The notes below the pieces were generated by a model. It saw only the letters and a program-made list of their open reading frames with translations. It did no database searches and was not told where the DNA came from. Of a stretch of 42,151 nucleotides of DNA, positions 1 to 8,536 are shown piece by piece (the first letter of the stretch is position 1; each line of letters starts with the position of its first letter). Source of the stretch: BD1-7 clade bacterium (GTDB lineage Bacteria > Pseudomonadota > Gammaproteobacteria > Pseudomonadales > DT-91); assembly GCA_902705835.1 (NCBI GenBank), contig CACSIN010000001.1, forward strand, positions 165,325 through 207,475. The letters run 5' to 3'. A program made the position numbers and the translations under genes.

Positions 1-85
1 TATCAATGGGCGCAAAAGCCCGAAACTGTGTTAAACAACGCACGCTGGATACCGAACAACGAGTGCTGCGTTAATTGAGCGCGAC

Positions 86-114
86 TTTATACCAAAATGC
101 CGCCCTTATAGCAA
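86..114 (-). promoter_or_regulatory. sigma-70 promoter leading off the left edge (probably rpmB)
   Basis: On the minus strand, TTGCTA (109-114) is followed after exactly 17 bases by TATAAA (86-91). Transcription would start near base 79 and run off the left edge of the window. In related bacteria rpmB-rpmG follow radC in the same direction, so the target is probably the ribosomal protein L28 gene. That gene lies outside the window, so the link is inference. Confidence 0.45.
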
Positions 115-174
115 ACCAAACCGATATAAATCGTTGGTTTTTTAACCGATACGGCGCAAAGTCGGCCTTATTGG

Positions 175-849
175 TTACAACAATCCATTCTCCGCAAACG
201 AATACACCGAGCCACGGCCGACTACGAAGTGATCCAATACACGAATATCCAGCATTTTCAGCGCCTCAACCAGCAAAGCCGTTATGGATTTATCCGCCTG
301 GCTCGGTTCTGAGACTCCGGACGGATGATTATGTGCCACAATCACCGCCGCCGCATTATGAAACAATGCACGCTTCGCTAGTTCTCGCGGGTACACTGCT
401 GATTGATCAATCGTTCCCAAAAACAACTCCTCGTATTCCAGCACTTGATGCTGGCTATTGAGAAAGATACAGCTGAAGACTTCCCGTTGCAGGGCGCTCA
501 TACGCACATAGACAAAATCACGGGCGCTGGCTGCTGATGTGATTTCCGGCTGTTGTTTCAGCTCTTCCCAAAAATACCGGCGTGACATTTCCAACACTGC
601 CTGCAGCTGGATGTATTTGACCTTGCCTAGACCTTTAGCCCGACAAAAATCGGTTTGCGACGCACTGAACAAAGCCTGCAGACTGCCATAATCAGCTAAT
701 AGCTGACGCGCCATATCCAGCGCAGATAACCCAGGCACGCCGGTGCGCAGAAATATCGCCAATAATTCAGCATCCGATAAGGCACTAGCGCCTCGATTGA
801 GTAGTTTTTCACGCGGCTGCTCTGAGGCAGGCCAGTGTTGCATAGACAT
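175..849 (-). CDS. radC: RadC family JAMM/MPN+ domain protein
   Basis: A 224-residue protein of the usual RadC length. The first 100 residues carry the helix-hairpin-helix-like region typical of the family. The C-terminal half is a JAMM metalloprotease-like domain with HNHPSG at residues 173-178 and Asp186, giving the His-x-His...Asp zinc-site pattern. The ATG at 849 is preceded by AAAGGAG at good spacing, which favours it over the Met two codons later. It is divergent from coaBC and lies next to a promoter pointing towards the expected rpmB, the normal arrangement. Its role in DNA repair is old and disputed; no enzymatic activity should be assumed from the sequence alone. Confidence 0.93.
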   Translation of the reverse strand: MSMQHWPASEQPREKLLNRGASALSDAELLAIFLRTGVPGLSALDMARQLLADYGSLQALFSASQTDFCRAKGLGKVKYIQLQAVLEMSRRYFWEELKQQPEITSAASARDFVYVRMSALQREVFSCIFLNSQHQVLEYEELFLGTIDQSAVYPRELAKRALFHNAAAVIVAHNHPSGVSEPSQADKSITALLVEALKMLDIRVLDHFVVGRGSVYSFAENGLL

Positions 850-1047
850 CGAATCACTCCTTTGATTTCGATCCTTCGGGAAGATTTATAACGCTCCGTC
901 ACAGCTAAATTTGTTAGTGCTTACACACCGCAAACCCTCACTACAAAAAGCCTTTTAAATCAAAGGTCAGCAGTTTATTATCAGATCGTCGGTGACGCAA
1001 TAACCGCTATTCAATGCGCTACCCTAAGAACCGAACGTAGGAGCCAC

Positions 1048-2268
1048 ATGACCCAACAGAACGAACAACCTCTGCTGAATAAATTGGCAAGCCGCCGTAT
1101 TCTTCTCGGTATCTCGGGTGGTATTGCTGCCTATAAGTCTGCTGAATTGGTAAGACGTCTGCAAGATGCAGGTGCAGATGTTCGAGTTGCAATGACGCGG
1201 GCGGCACAAGAATTCATCACCCCACTGACACTGCAGGCTTTGTCCGGGCACCCAGTCCATACTAGCCTTCTCGACCCAGAAGCCGAAGCCGCGATGGGGC
1301 ATATTGAGCTGGCGCGCTGGGCAGATCTCATCTGTATCGCACCGGCCACAGCGGATGTCATTGCGCGTATCCACGCGGGCATGGCCGACGACTTGTTGAC
1401 CACCCTATGTCTCGCCAGCAAGGCACCTAAAGTGTTGGCACCGGCCATGAATCAAGCCATGTGGTCAGACACTCATACCCAACAGAATGTCAACGCCCTC
1501 GCGCAAGCCGGCTATCACATTGCCGGGCCCGCGGCAGGCTCTCAAGCCTGTGGGGATGTCGGCTTCGGACGCATGTTGGAACCTGAACAAATTCGCGATG
1601 CAATTGCAGATCAATTCGGCGACACATCATTGACCGGCAAACACGTCGTTATTACAGCCGGTCCGACGCGCGAAGCCTTTGACCCTGTTCGATTTATTTC
1701 TAACCATAGTTCCGGCAAGATGGGCTTTGAACTGGCCCGTGCAGCTAGCCACTGTGGTGCACGGGTAACGTTAATCGCGGGCCCCGTCAACCTGCCAACA
1801 CCTGATCGTGTCGAACGGTGTAACGTTATTAGTGCCAACGATATGCATAAGGCCAGCCTTGCTTTAGCGCCTTCAGCCGACATATTTATCGGCTGTGCCG
1901 CTGTTGCTGATTATCGGCCAGCGCACATTGAAACACAGAAAATCAAAAAATCAGGCGATACTCTATCTATTGAACTGGTGAAAAACCCGGACATCGTCGC
2001 GGATGTTGCCCGACAAATACCCAAACCGTTTTGTGTCGGCTTTGCCGCAGAAACCACCGAATTAAAGAAACATGCCACGGGTAAACTAACACGCAAAGGG
2101 TTGGATTTAATTATCGCTAACGACGTTTCCAATCAAGCCATTGGCTTCAACAGCGACGACAACGCAGTGACGGTTTATTCCCATAGCGATACAACAGAAT
2201 TCAGCCAGTGCAGCAAAGCACAGCTAGCGAATCAATTAATCGAGCTGATTGCTACACACTTAGACTGA
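1048..2268 (+). CDS. coaBC: Bifunctional phosphopantothenoylcysteine decarboxylase / phosphopantothenate-cysteine ligase
   Basis: This enzyme adds cysteine to 4'-phosphopantothenate (CoaB) and decarboxylates the product (CoaC), two steps of coenzyme A synthesis in the cytosol. The 406 residues have the normal two-domain order. The flavin-binding CoaC domain covers about residues 1-185, with catalytic His85, the APAMNQAMW motif around 131-139 and the flap cysteine Cys168 in [10 protein letters not shown]. The CoaB domain follows, with [18 protein letters not shown] near its start and the KIKK substrate motif. The ATG has TAGGAG upstream. It is divergent from radC. The dut gene that usually follows it in related bacteria is missing here; algC begins 62 bases later. 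Confidence 0.97.
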   Translation: MTQQNEQPLLNKLASRRILLGISGGIAAYKSAELVRRLQDAGADVRVAMTRAAQEFITPLTLQALSGHPVHTSLLDPEAEAAMGHIELARWADLICIAPATADVIARIHAGMADDLLTTLCLASKAPKVLAPAMNQAMWSDTHTQQNVNALAQAGYHIAGPAAGSQACGDVGFGRMLEPEQIRDAIADQFGDTSLTGKHVVITAGPTREAFDPVRFISNHSSGKMGFELARAASHCGARVTLIAGPVNLPTPDRVERCNVISANDMHKASLALAPSADIFIGCAAVADYRPAHIETQKIKKSGDTLSIELVKNPDIVADVARQIPKPFCVGFAAETTELKKHATGKLTRKGLDLIIANDVSNQAIGFNSDDNAVTVYSHSDTTEFSQCSKAQLANQLIELIATHLD

Positions 2269-2330
2269 CATTTAGCCGACAAACGCCACTGTCGTCGATG
2301 AACTTTCAAGCCCCGCATTAAAGGCAGCGC

Positions 2331-4979
2331 ATGAATAAGAAAAAAAATAAAGCCACTAAAAATACCAGAGCGACAAAAAAGGCCGGCAAGAAGATCAGTC
2401 CGGTGATTATCGCCATAATCGCGGCCGCGATCATATTTGCTTGTGCAGGCGGCGGTATTGCCTTTTTGCAAGCGACAACCGAATCCAGCAGCCTTGCCCA
2501 ACAACGTGATCATCAACGAGATCTGGTCGGCCAAGCTGCCGAGCAGGTGGTGATACAACGCTTTGAGGAAATTCATAGCCAGGTAAATTCGATTGCGAAT
2601 GACAACCCGCGACTGCTAAGTAGCCTCAACGAATTTATGGCAGCCTTCAAAAAACAACAAGCCGAGGCGTTGAAACAATCCCGGATCGCCAAGTTGCAAC
2701 CCGACGCACCGATAGCCGATACGCCAACAGAAGCTCCGTCGGTTGATGCAAATGACCCAAAAAATATCCTCATCGATGCCGATCAACAACTGCAGCGTGA
2801 ATTCCCGGGTACAGTCACTGCTCGTTTGCTGCCGTGGACATACGCTGGCAGCGCTGGGCTAAAAAATCAGGCGCTAAAACTGCGTAACAATATGGAAATC
2901 CATCTATTTGCCAATGCCGGCGATGAAAAACACGAAGCCCCGCGTATCTACAAAGTGGATGACCAGTGGGTTTTCAGCATGGCGTATCCGGTTAAAAAAG
3001 GTGAGGACGTGAAAGGTGTGATTCTGCTTACGTATCCGGCAAGCCAGTTACAGCAAATACTCAACAAAATGTTCTTAACAGAACACGCCAGTTTAACACT
3101 GGAGTTGCAACCCAAGAACCAGCGCATCTTTAAGCTAGGCACTGCGAATGCCAACAACGTCGTAACGTTCGAAACTCCGCTTCATAATACGTCATTAAAG
3201 ATCAGCAGCCGCGCCCCTAACCCGACCGGCGTCGCCTCGAATTATCAAGCCGTCTACGGGCTGATCATCGCCATTGCGGTTGTTGCAGCCATTGCCTGTC
3301 TGGCGGTTTACTTTCTGGTTATCGCGAGAGTTCGCAAAGACGCTGCCGCTTTAGAACAGTTTCTAATCCGGCTTGAAGGGCTGCATCAGGGGGAGACGCC
3401 GGAAATGACCATCGCACCGCTCCAAATTGTCGCTAATCAGGCGGATAAATTACGCGGTAAGGTCGGTAAAAATACATTAACAGCCAGCACCGACGGCAAT
3501 ATGGAAACCGACTTCAGTAACGCCAAATCCAAAGGCAATAATCAGTCTGTCGCCTTTTCCGATGTCGCCGACATGGCCATGGTTGAAGAGCAAGCAGACG
3601 AACCAGAGCCACCGACCTACCTGCATTTATTCCGCGATTATGATATTCGCGGCAATGCTGAAGAGATTACCGACGAACTGGCTATCTGGATCGGTCAAGC
3701 CCTTGGCACTGAAGCACTGGAACGTGGCTTAAAAACACTCGCGGTTGCTGGTGATTGCCGTCTCTCAACGGCGCGTTTAAAAGCCGCACTGATACAAGGC
3801 GTCACAGCCACAGGGTGTGATGTGGTTGATGTCGGCCAAGTACCGAGCCCGGTGTTGTATTTTGCAACCCATCATCTCAATACCCAAGCCGGCATCATGG
3901 TCACCGGTAGCCATAATCCGAAGGATCACAATGGCTTCAAGATGCTGATGGGCGGCCAAAGCCTGCATGGAGAAGAAATTCAGCAGCTGGCATCAAGAAT
4001 TCAAAAGCAGGATTTCAAAAAAGGACAGGGGCAAACCTCGTCCACTGATCTAACCCATGCCTATATCGATGAGATATGTACTGACGTCATTGCTGCAAAT
4101 CCTATGAAGATTGTGGTGGATGGCAGTAACGGCGCGGGCGGTGAAATTGCCTGCTCTATTCTTGAACAACTCGATTGTGAAGTCGTACCACTGTACTGCG
4201 AAATGGATGGTAGCTTCCCGAATCATGATCCCGATCCGTGTAACCCAGACAACCTGCAAGACTTGATTCAAACCGTCAAAGATAACAACGCCGATATGGG
4301 TATCGCGCTGGATGGTGACGCCGACCGCATGGTTGCAGTAACACAAGACGGCACCATCGTAGACGGCGATCAGTTGATGATGATTTTTGCCGCCGACGTG
4401 GTATCACGAAACCCTGCCAGCACCGTGGTTTATGACATCAAATGCTCACGCCATCTCAACAAAGTGATTACTGAGAACGGCGGCCGGCCGGTGTTATGGA
4501 AAACTGGCCACTCCAATATCAAAGCCAAAATGCAAGAAACCGGCGCGCTACTTGGTGGCGAATTTACCGGGCATTTCTGTTTCAAAGAACGCTGGTACGG
4601 ATTTGATGATGGCATTTACTCAGCTATGCGCCTGATCGAATTATTAACCATGGATGACCGCAGCCTTGATGAACGGATCGGCATGCTGCCAACCACCATC
4701 AGTACACCAGAAATGGTATTGGACATCAGTAGTGATGCGGAAAAATTCCGTATTATGGAACAACTCAGCCAGACGCTGGCTCAAACCGACGGGAACCTTA
4801 TCGATATTGACGGGGTTCGCATCGAATATAATGACGGCTGGGGGCTTGTTCGCGCATCCAACACTGGCGCACGCCTGACTGCTCGCTTCGAAGGTGATTC
4901 CCAAGAAGCATTGGAACGTATCAAACATACGTTTAGCCAAGCATTGGCCGCGGTTGATTCTGATCTCGCCATCCCCTGA
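2331..4979 (+). CDS. algC: Membrane-anchored phosphomannomutase/phosphoglucomutase with N-terminal sensor-like half
   Basis: Interconverts mannose-6-P/mannose-1-P and glucose-6-P/glucose-1-P for LPS, exopolysaccharide and rhamnolipid precursors. The last ~463 of 882 residues match classical AlgC: phosphoserine loop TGSHNP with Ser527, magnesium loop DGDADR at 661-666, sugar loop GEFTGH at 744-749 and phosphate loop RASNTG from 841. Each lies about 419 residues later than in P. aeruginosa AlgC numbering (Ser108, Asp242, Glu325). The additional N-terminal part has a basic start, a membrane segment at ~24-46, a ~260-residue presumably periplasmic domain, a second membrane segment at ~309-332 and a linker. 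The reading frame is continuous, so this is one polypeptide. The periplasmic part resembles a Cache-type sensor fold by eye only. Similar long AlgC forms are known in pseudomonads. argB follows after 38 bases. Confidence 0.93.
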   Translation: MNKKKNKATKNTRATKKAGKKISPVIIAIIAAAIIFACAGGGIAFLQATTESSSLAQQRDHQRDLVGQAAEQVVIQRFEEIHSQVNSIANDNPRLLSSLNEFMAAFKKQQAEALKQSRIAKLQPDAPIADTPTEAPSVDANDPKNILIDADQQLQREFPGTVTARLLPWTYAGSAGLKNQALKLRNNMEIHLFANAGDEKHEAPRIYKVDDQWVFSMAYPVKKGEDVKGVILLTYPASQLQQILNKMFLTEHASLTLELQPKNQRIFKLGTANANNVVTFETPLHNTSLKISSRAPNPTGVASNYQAVYGLIIAIAVVAAIACLAVYFLVIARVRKDAAALEQFLIRLEGLHQGETPEMTIAPLQIVANQADKLRGKVGKNTLTASTDGNMETDFSNAKSKGNNQSVAFSDVADMAMVEEQADEPEPPTYLHLFRDYDIRGNAEEITDELAIWIGQALGTEALERGLKTLAVAGDCRLSTARLKAALIQGVTATGCDVVDVGQVPSPVLYFATHHLNTQAGIMVTGSHNPKDHNGFKMLMGGQSLHGEEIQQLASRIQKQDFKKGQGQTSSTDLTHAYIDEICTDVIAANPMKIVVDGSNGAGGEIACSILEQLDCEVVPLYCEMDGSFPNHDPDPCNPDNLQDLIQTVKDNNADMGIALDGDADRMVAVTQDGTIVDGDQLMMIFAADVVSRNPASTVVYDIKCSRHLNKVITENGGRPVLWKTGHSNIKAKMQETGALLGGEFTGHFCFKERWYGFDDGIYSAMRLIELLTMDDRSLDERIGMLPTTISTPEMVLDISSDAEKFRIMEQLSQTLAQTDGNLIDIDGVRIEYNDGWGLVRASNTGARLTARFEGDSQEALERIKHTFSQALAAVDSDLAIP

Positions 4980-5002
4980 TCTAACTCTTTTATGTTACGT
5001 AG

Positions 5003-5917
<915 letters not shown>

Positions 5918-5978
5918 GCCGAGATCTCAGGGCACTGTCAACGGCAGTGCCGATGCAAAATAACAAGGTTTTAGAGGC

Positions 5979-6593
5979 ATGACAAAAACAAAACAGCGTG
6001 GTGAACGCCGTCAGCAAATTCTGGAAGCATTGGCGAAGATGCTGGAAGAAAGCCCGGGGGAACGCATCACGACAGCCAAGTTGGCCTCGGCAGTGGGGGT
6101 TTCAGAAGCGGCTCTATATCGCCATTTTCCGTCAAAAACCAAGATGTTCGAAGGTCTGATTGAATTCATCGAAGAAACCATATTCAGCCGCATAACCACC
6201 ATTACCGATGGCAACATGCCTGCTGTGAATCAGTGCGAAAAGATTCTCGCTCTGTTGCTGGTATTTGTTGAACGTAACCCTGGGATATCACGACTATTGA
6301 CCGGTGATGCACTAGCCGGAGAAACTGAGCGGTTGCGCCATCGCATTGCTCAGTTTTATGATCGTTTGGAAACCCAGCTCAAACAAATCATTCGTGAAGC
6401 TGAAATACGTGAAGGTATTCGTCCGCAATTACCTGTCGCCAGTGCAGCGAATCTGATGCTGGCAACAGCAGAAGGTCGGATCAGTCAATTCGTCCGCAGT
6501 GAGTTCAAACGTTCACCCACACAAGACTGGAGCGAACAGTGGGCTGTTTTGACACAAGGTTTTTTCCGCAAAACCATGTCCGTTAGCCCCTAA
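5979..6593 (+). CDS. slmA: Nucleoid occlusion factor SlmA (TetR family)
   Basis: A TetR-fold DNA-binding protein that binds sites over the chromosome and blocks FtsZ ring assembly over the nucleoid. The 204 residues have a basic N-terminus followed by a helix-turn-helix with the segment [22 protein letters not shown] (about residues 40-62), the SlmA signature, and an all-helical C-terminal dimerisation domain. Gene order after argB agrees with related bacteria. AGAGG lies just before the ATG. A perfect tandem repeat and a strong terminator-like palindrome follow directly. Confidence 0.93.
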   Translation: MTKTKQRGERRQQILEALAKMLEESPGERITTAKLASAVGVSEAALYRHFPSKTKMFEGLIEFIEETIFSRITTITDGNMPAVNQCEKILALLLVFVERNPGISRLLTGDALAGETERLRHRIAQFYDRLETQLKQIIREAEIREGIRPQLPVASAANLMLATAEGRISQFVRSEFKRSPTQDWSEQWAVLTQGFFRKTMSVSP

Positions 6594-6596
6594 GCA

Positions 6597-6658
6597 GCGA
6601 TTGGCGAGACTGCCAACCATCAAACGAGCGATTGGCGAGACTGCCAACCATCAAACGA
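6597..6658 (+). repeat. Perfect 31-bp tandem direct repeat, two copies
   Basis: Bases 6597-6627 and 6628-6658 are identical. Each copy contains the inverted repeat TTGGC-GAGACT-GCCAA, so there are two palindromes exactly 31 bp (about three helical turns) apart. It starts three bases after the slmA stop codon. It could be a recent duplication, a pair of protein-binding sites or part of the 3' end structure of the slmA mRNA. Confidence 0.95.
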
Positions 6659-6663
6659 ATGTC

Positions 6664-6691
6664 AAAAGGCCTCATATATGAGGCCTTTTTT
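6664..6691 (+). terminator. Rho-independent terminator after slmA
   Basis: A perfect 26-base palindrome (6664-6689) with arms AAAAGGCCTCA and TGAGGCCTTTT around TATA. It ends in six T on the plus strand and begins with four A, so it could also act weakly on the minus strand. It closes the coaBC-algC-argB-slmA group. Confidence 0.9.
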
Positions 6692-6780
6692 GTTCTTGGC
6701 AAAACCTCATCGAACAAAATTAACGGTATCACCCACGTTCAGAAAACAGACATTACCGCTGGTAAATTTAGTATGTAATT

Positions 6781-6799
6781 TCTAATTCTAATAATTAGA
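6781..6799. promoter_or_regulatory. AT-rich inverted repeat upstream of the thioesterase gene
   Basis: TCTAATT (6781-6787) and AATTAGA (6793-6799) form a 7-bp inverted repeat around CTAAT, 36 bases before the start codon at 6835. Position and symmetry fit an operator, but I do not recognise the regulator. It may only be AT-rich promoter sequence. Confidence 0.3.
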
Positions 6800-6834
6800 G
6801 TATCTTGTTATAACGCTAATAAATAAGGAACCCT

Positions 6835-7230
6835 ATGATATCTGAACTCGATTCAACACCAGCACCCATGGGGGAATTGACACTGCAAACCGTGGCAATG
6901 CCCAAAGACACTAACGCATCAGGCGATATTTTTGGTGGTTGGTTGGTTTCACAAATGGATATTGCCGGTGCTATCGCAGCCTCACGCATTGCCAACGGCC
7001 GTGTTGCAACGGTTGCCATCGACAATATGAGTTTCATGATTCCGGTAAAAGTTGGTAGTGTTGTTAGCTGTTATACCTATGTTGAAAATGTTGGCACCAG
7101 CTCTGTGCAGATACAAATTGAAGTGTGGATGGCTCTGCCAAACGACGGCGAACCTCAGAAAGTTACCGAAGGCCTGTTTGTTTTTGTCGCGTTAGATAGC
7201 CAGGGAAAAACACGTTCAATTGATGGCTGA
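6835..7230 (+). CDS. yciA: Acyl-CoA thioesterase, YciA family
   Basis: A single hot-dog-fold protein of 131 residues, the usual YciA length, that hydrolyses acyl-CoA thioesters to free acid and CoA in the cytosol. The NASGDIFGGWLVSQMD segment at about residues 25-40 is the conserved helix region carrying the catalytic Asp, and VATVAIDNMSFMIPVKVG is the following conserved strand pair. TAAGGA precedes the ATG. It appears to be a single-gene unit between two terminator-like hairpins. Substrate range cannot be told from the sequence. Confidence 0.9.
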   Translation: MISELDSTPAPMGELTLQTVAMPKDTNASGDIFGGWLVSQMDIAGAIAASRIANGRVATVAIDNMSFMIPVKVGSVVSCYTYVENVGTSSVQIQIEVWMALPNDGEPQKVTEGLFVFVALDSQGKTRSIDG

Positions 7231-7242
7231 GTTTTCAGCCAT
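7223..7242 (+). terminator. Terminator-like hairpin overlapping the yciA stop codon
   Basis: ATGGCTGA (7223-7230) pairs with TCAGCCAT (7235-7242) around GTTT. The stop codon TGA is inside the stem. The following sequence is T-rich but lacks an unbroken T run, so termination may be weak. Confidence 0.5.
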
Positions 7243-7348
7243 TTATCCTGTTATTCTCGTTGTTCACCACAGCTATTTACCCCTTAGCCAGCGTTCTTTC
7301 GTCGCTCATGGCTTCGTTCAGCGATCCAATTTCCCTGCCCCCCTACCA

Positions 7349-8533
7349 TCACGGCCTTACTGTAGGCACCTCAGCATCACGATGCCAAGCTTTCTCACGT
7401 GCATCGGAATAAGCACTTTCAGAAATTCGATTATAATCTCGGGCGGCTTCAGCAAAGCGGCTGTAACTGGCATAGATTTTTTGCGCCATTGGATCACTAG
7501 CAACCAACTCTGCAACAACATCGTCACTAATATGTTTCAAACGCCTTAACACATCATCGGGTAAGCGACGCAATTCAACACCATGCTCATCGATCAGCTG
7601 CTTCAAGGCAACATTATTACGCGCGGTGAACTCATCCAGCATATCTTGATTAACCGCGCGCGCAGCGGTTTGCACAATCGCTTTCAAGTCATCGGGCAAT
7701 GCTTCGTAGGCGTCTTTGTTAACGATCAATTCCATCGTCGAGCCAGGCTCATGCCAACCGGGGTAGTAGTAATACTTAGCGACCTCATGAAATCCCATTG
7801 CCAAATCGTTATAAGGACCAACCCATTCTGTAGCATCAATGACACCAGTTTTTAGCGATGTATAAAGATCACCGCCGGCAATGTTGACCGCCGTACCACC
7901 GGCGCGACTGAATACTTCGCCTGCCAAGCCAGGGATGCGCATCTTCAGCCCTTTGAGGTCATCGATACCGTTGATTTCCCGATTGAACCAGCCCGCCATT
8001 TGTACGCCAGAGTTTCCGCCGGCCATCGGCACAAGATTGAAGGGCGCATAAAGCTCACGCCAGAGTTCAATGCCGCCGCCATAATGCAACCAGCTGTTCA
8101 TTTCTTGGGCCGTCATACCAAAAGGGATTGTGGTAAAAAAGACCGTCGCCGGTGACTTTCCTTTCCAGTAATAAGCGCCCGTATGTCCGGCCTCAACACT
8201 GCCGCTGGCAACCGCATCAAACACACCTAACGGCGGAACAATTTCTTTGGCGCCAAAAACTTTAACCACCAGTCGCCCATCGCTCATCGCGCGTACTTTC
8301 TCGGCAAATAGTTCCGGTGCCGTACCTAAGCCGGGAAAACCCTTCGGCCACGAAGTCGTCATTTTCCATTCAATCACGGCTTGACGTGCTGCGGGCGCAT
8401 CGCCATCAACATACTGTTGTGCGTGATCACCATCGCGCTGCACTACAAGAAGAACGCACAAAGTAACAACCAGCGCCAATAATCCAAGGATAATTAACGG
8501 CTGTACTTTCAATCGATTTGCGGGGGAATTCAT
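7349..8533 (-). CDS. Membrane-anchored TRAP-type solute-binding protein (DctP/TakP-like)
   Basis: A 394-residue protein with one hydrophobic segment at about residues 13-33 and no clear signal-peptidase site, then a periplasmic DctP-family domain. EWKMTTSWPKGFPGLGTAPELFAEKV is the typical first strand/helix of the TakP-like branch that binds 2-oxo acids or related carboxylates. KMRIPGLAGEVFSRAGGTAVNI holds the conserved Arg that usually contacts the carboxylate. No dctQ/dctM membrane genes are nearby, so it is an orphan. Its ATG lies three bases after the uvrD stop codon, so translation is probably coupled. Ligand and partner are unknown. Confidence 0.85.
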   Translation of the reverse strand: MNSPANRLKVQPLIILGLLALVVTLCVLLVVQRDGDHAQQYVDGDAPAARQAVIEWKMTTSWPKGFPGLGTAPELFAEKVRAMSDGRLVVKVFGAKEIVPPLGVFDAVASGSVEAGHTGAYYWKGKSPATVFFTTIPFGMTAQEMNSWLHYGGGIELWRELYAPFNLVPMAGGNSGVQMAGWFNREINGIDDLKGLKMRIPGLAGEVFSRAGGTAVNIAGGDLYTSLKTGVIDATEWVGPYNDLAMGFHEVAKYYYYPGWHEPGSTMELIVNKDAYEALPDDLKAIVQTAARAVNQDMLDEFTARNNVALKQLIDEHGVELRRLPDDVLRRLKHISDDVVAELVASDPMAQKIYASYSRFAEAARDYNRISESAYSDAREKAWHRDAEVPTVRP

Positions 8534-8536
8534 GCT

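Noticed and set aside
1-74. Possible end of a plus-strand gene (frame open from base 3 to TAA at 72-74)
   Set aside because: Only 23 codons are visible, with no recognisable motif, and the minus-strand promoter at 86-114 makes an untranslated leader of the expected rpmB more likely.
75-461. Open frame of 128 codons on the plus strand over radC
   Set aside because: It lies opposite the well-supported radC gene, has no family resemblance and no ribosome-binding site.
6597-6658. CRISPR-like repeats
   Set aside because: Two directly abutting identical units with no spacer between them and no cas genes in the window; it is a tandem duplication.
7220-7549. Open frame of 109 codons on the plus strand after yciA
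   Set aside because: Mostly opposite the TRAP-type protein gene; composition unlike a real protein, and the yciA terminator-like hairpin overlaps its start.
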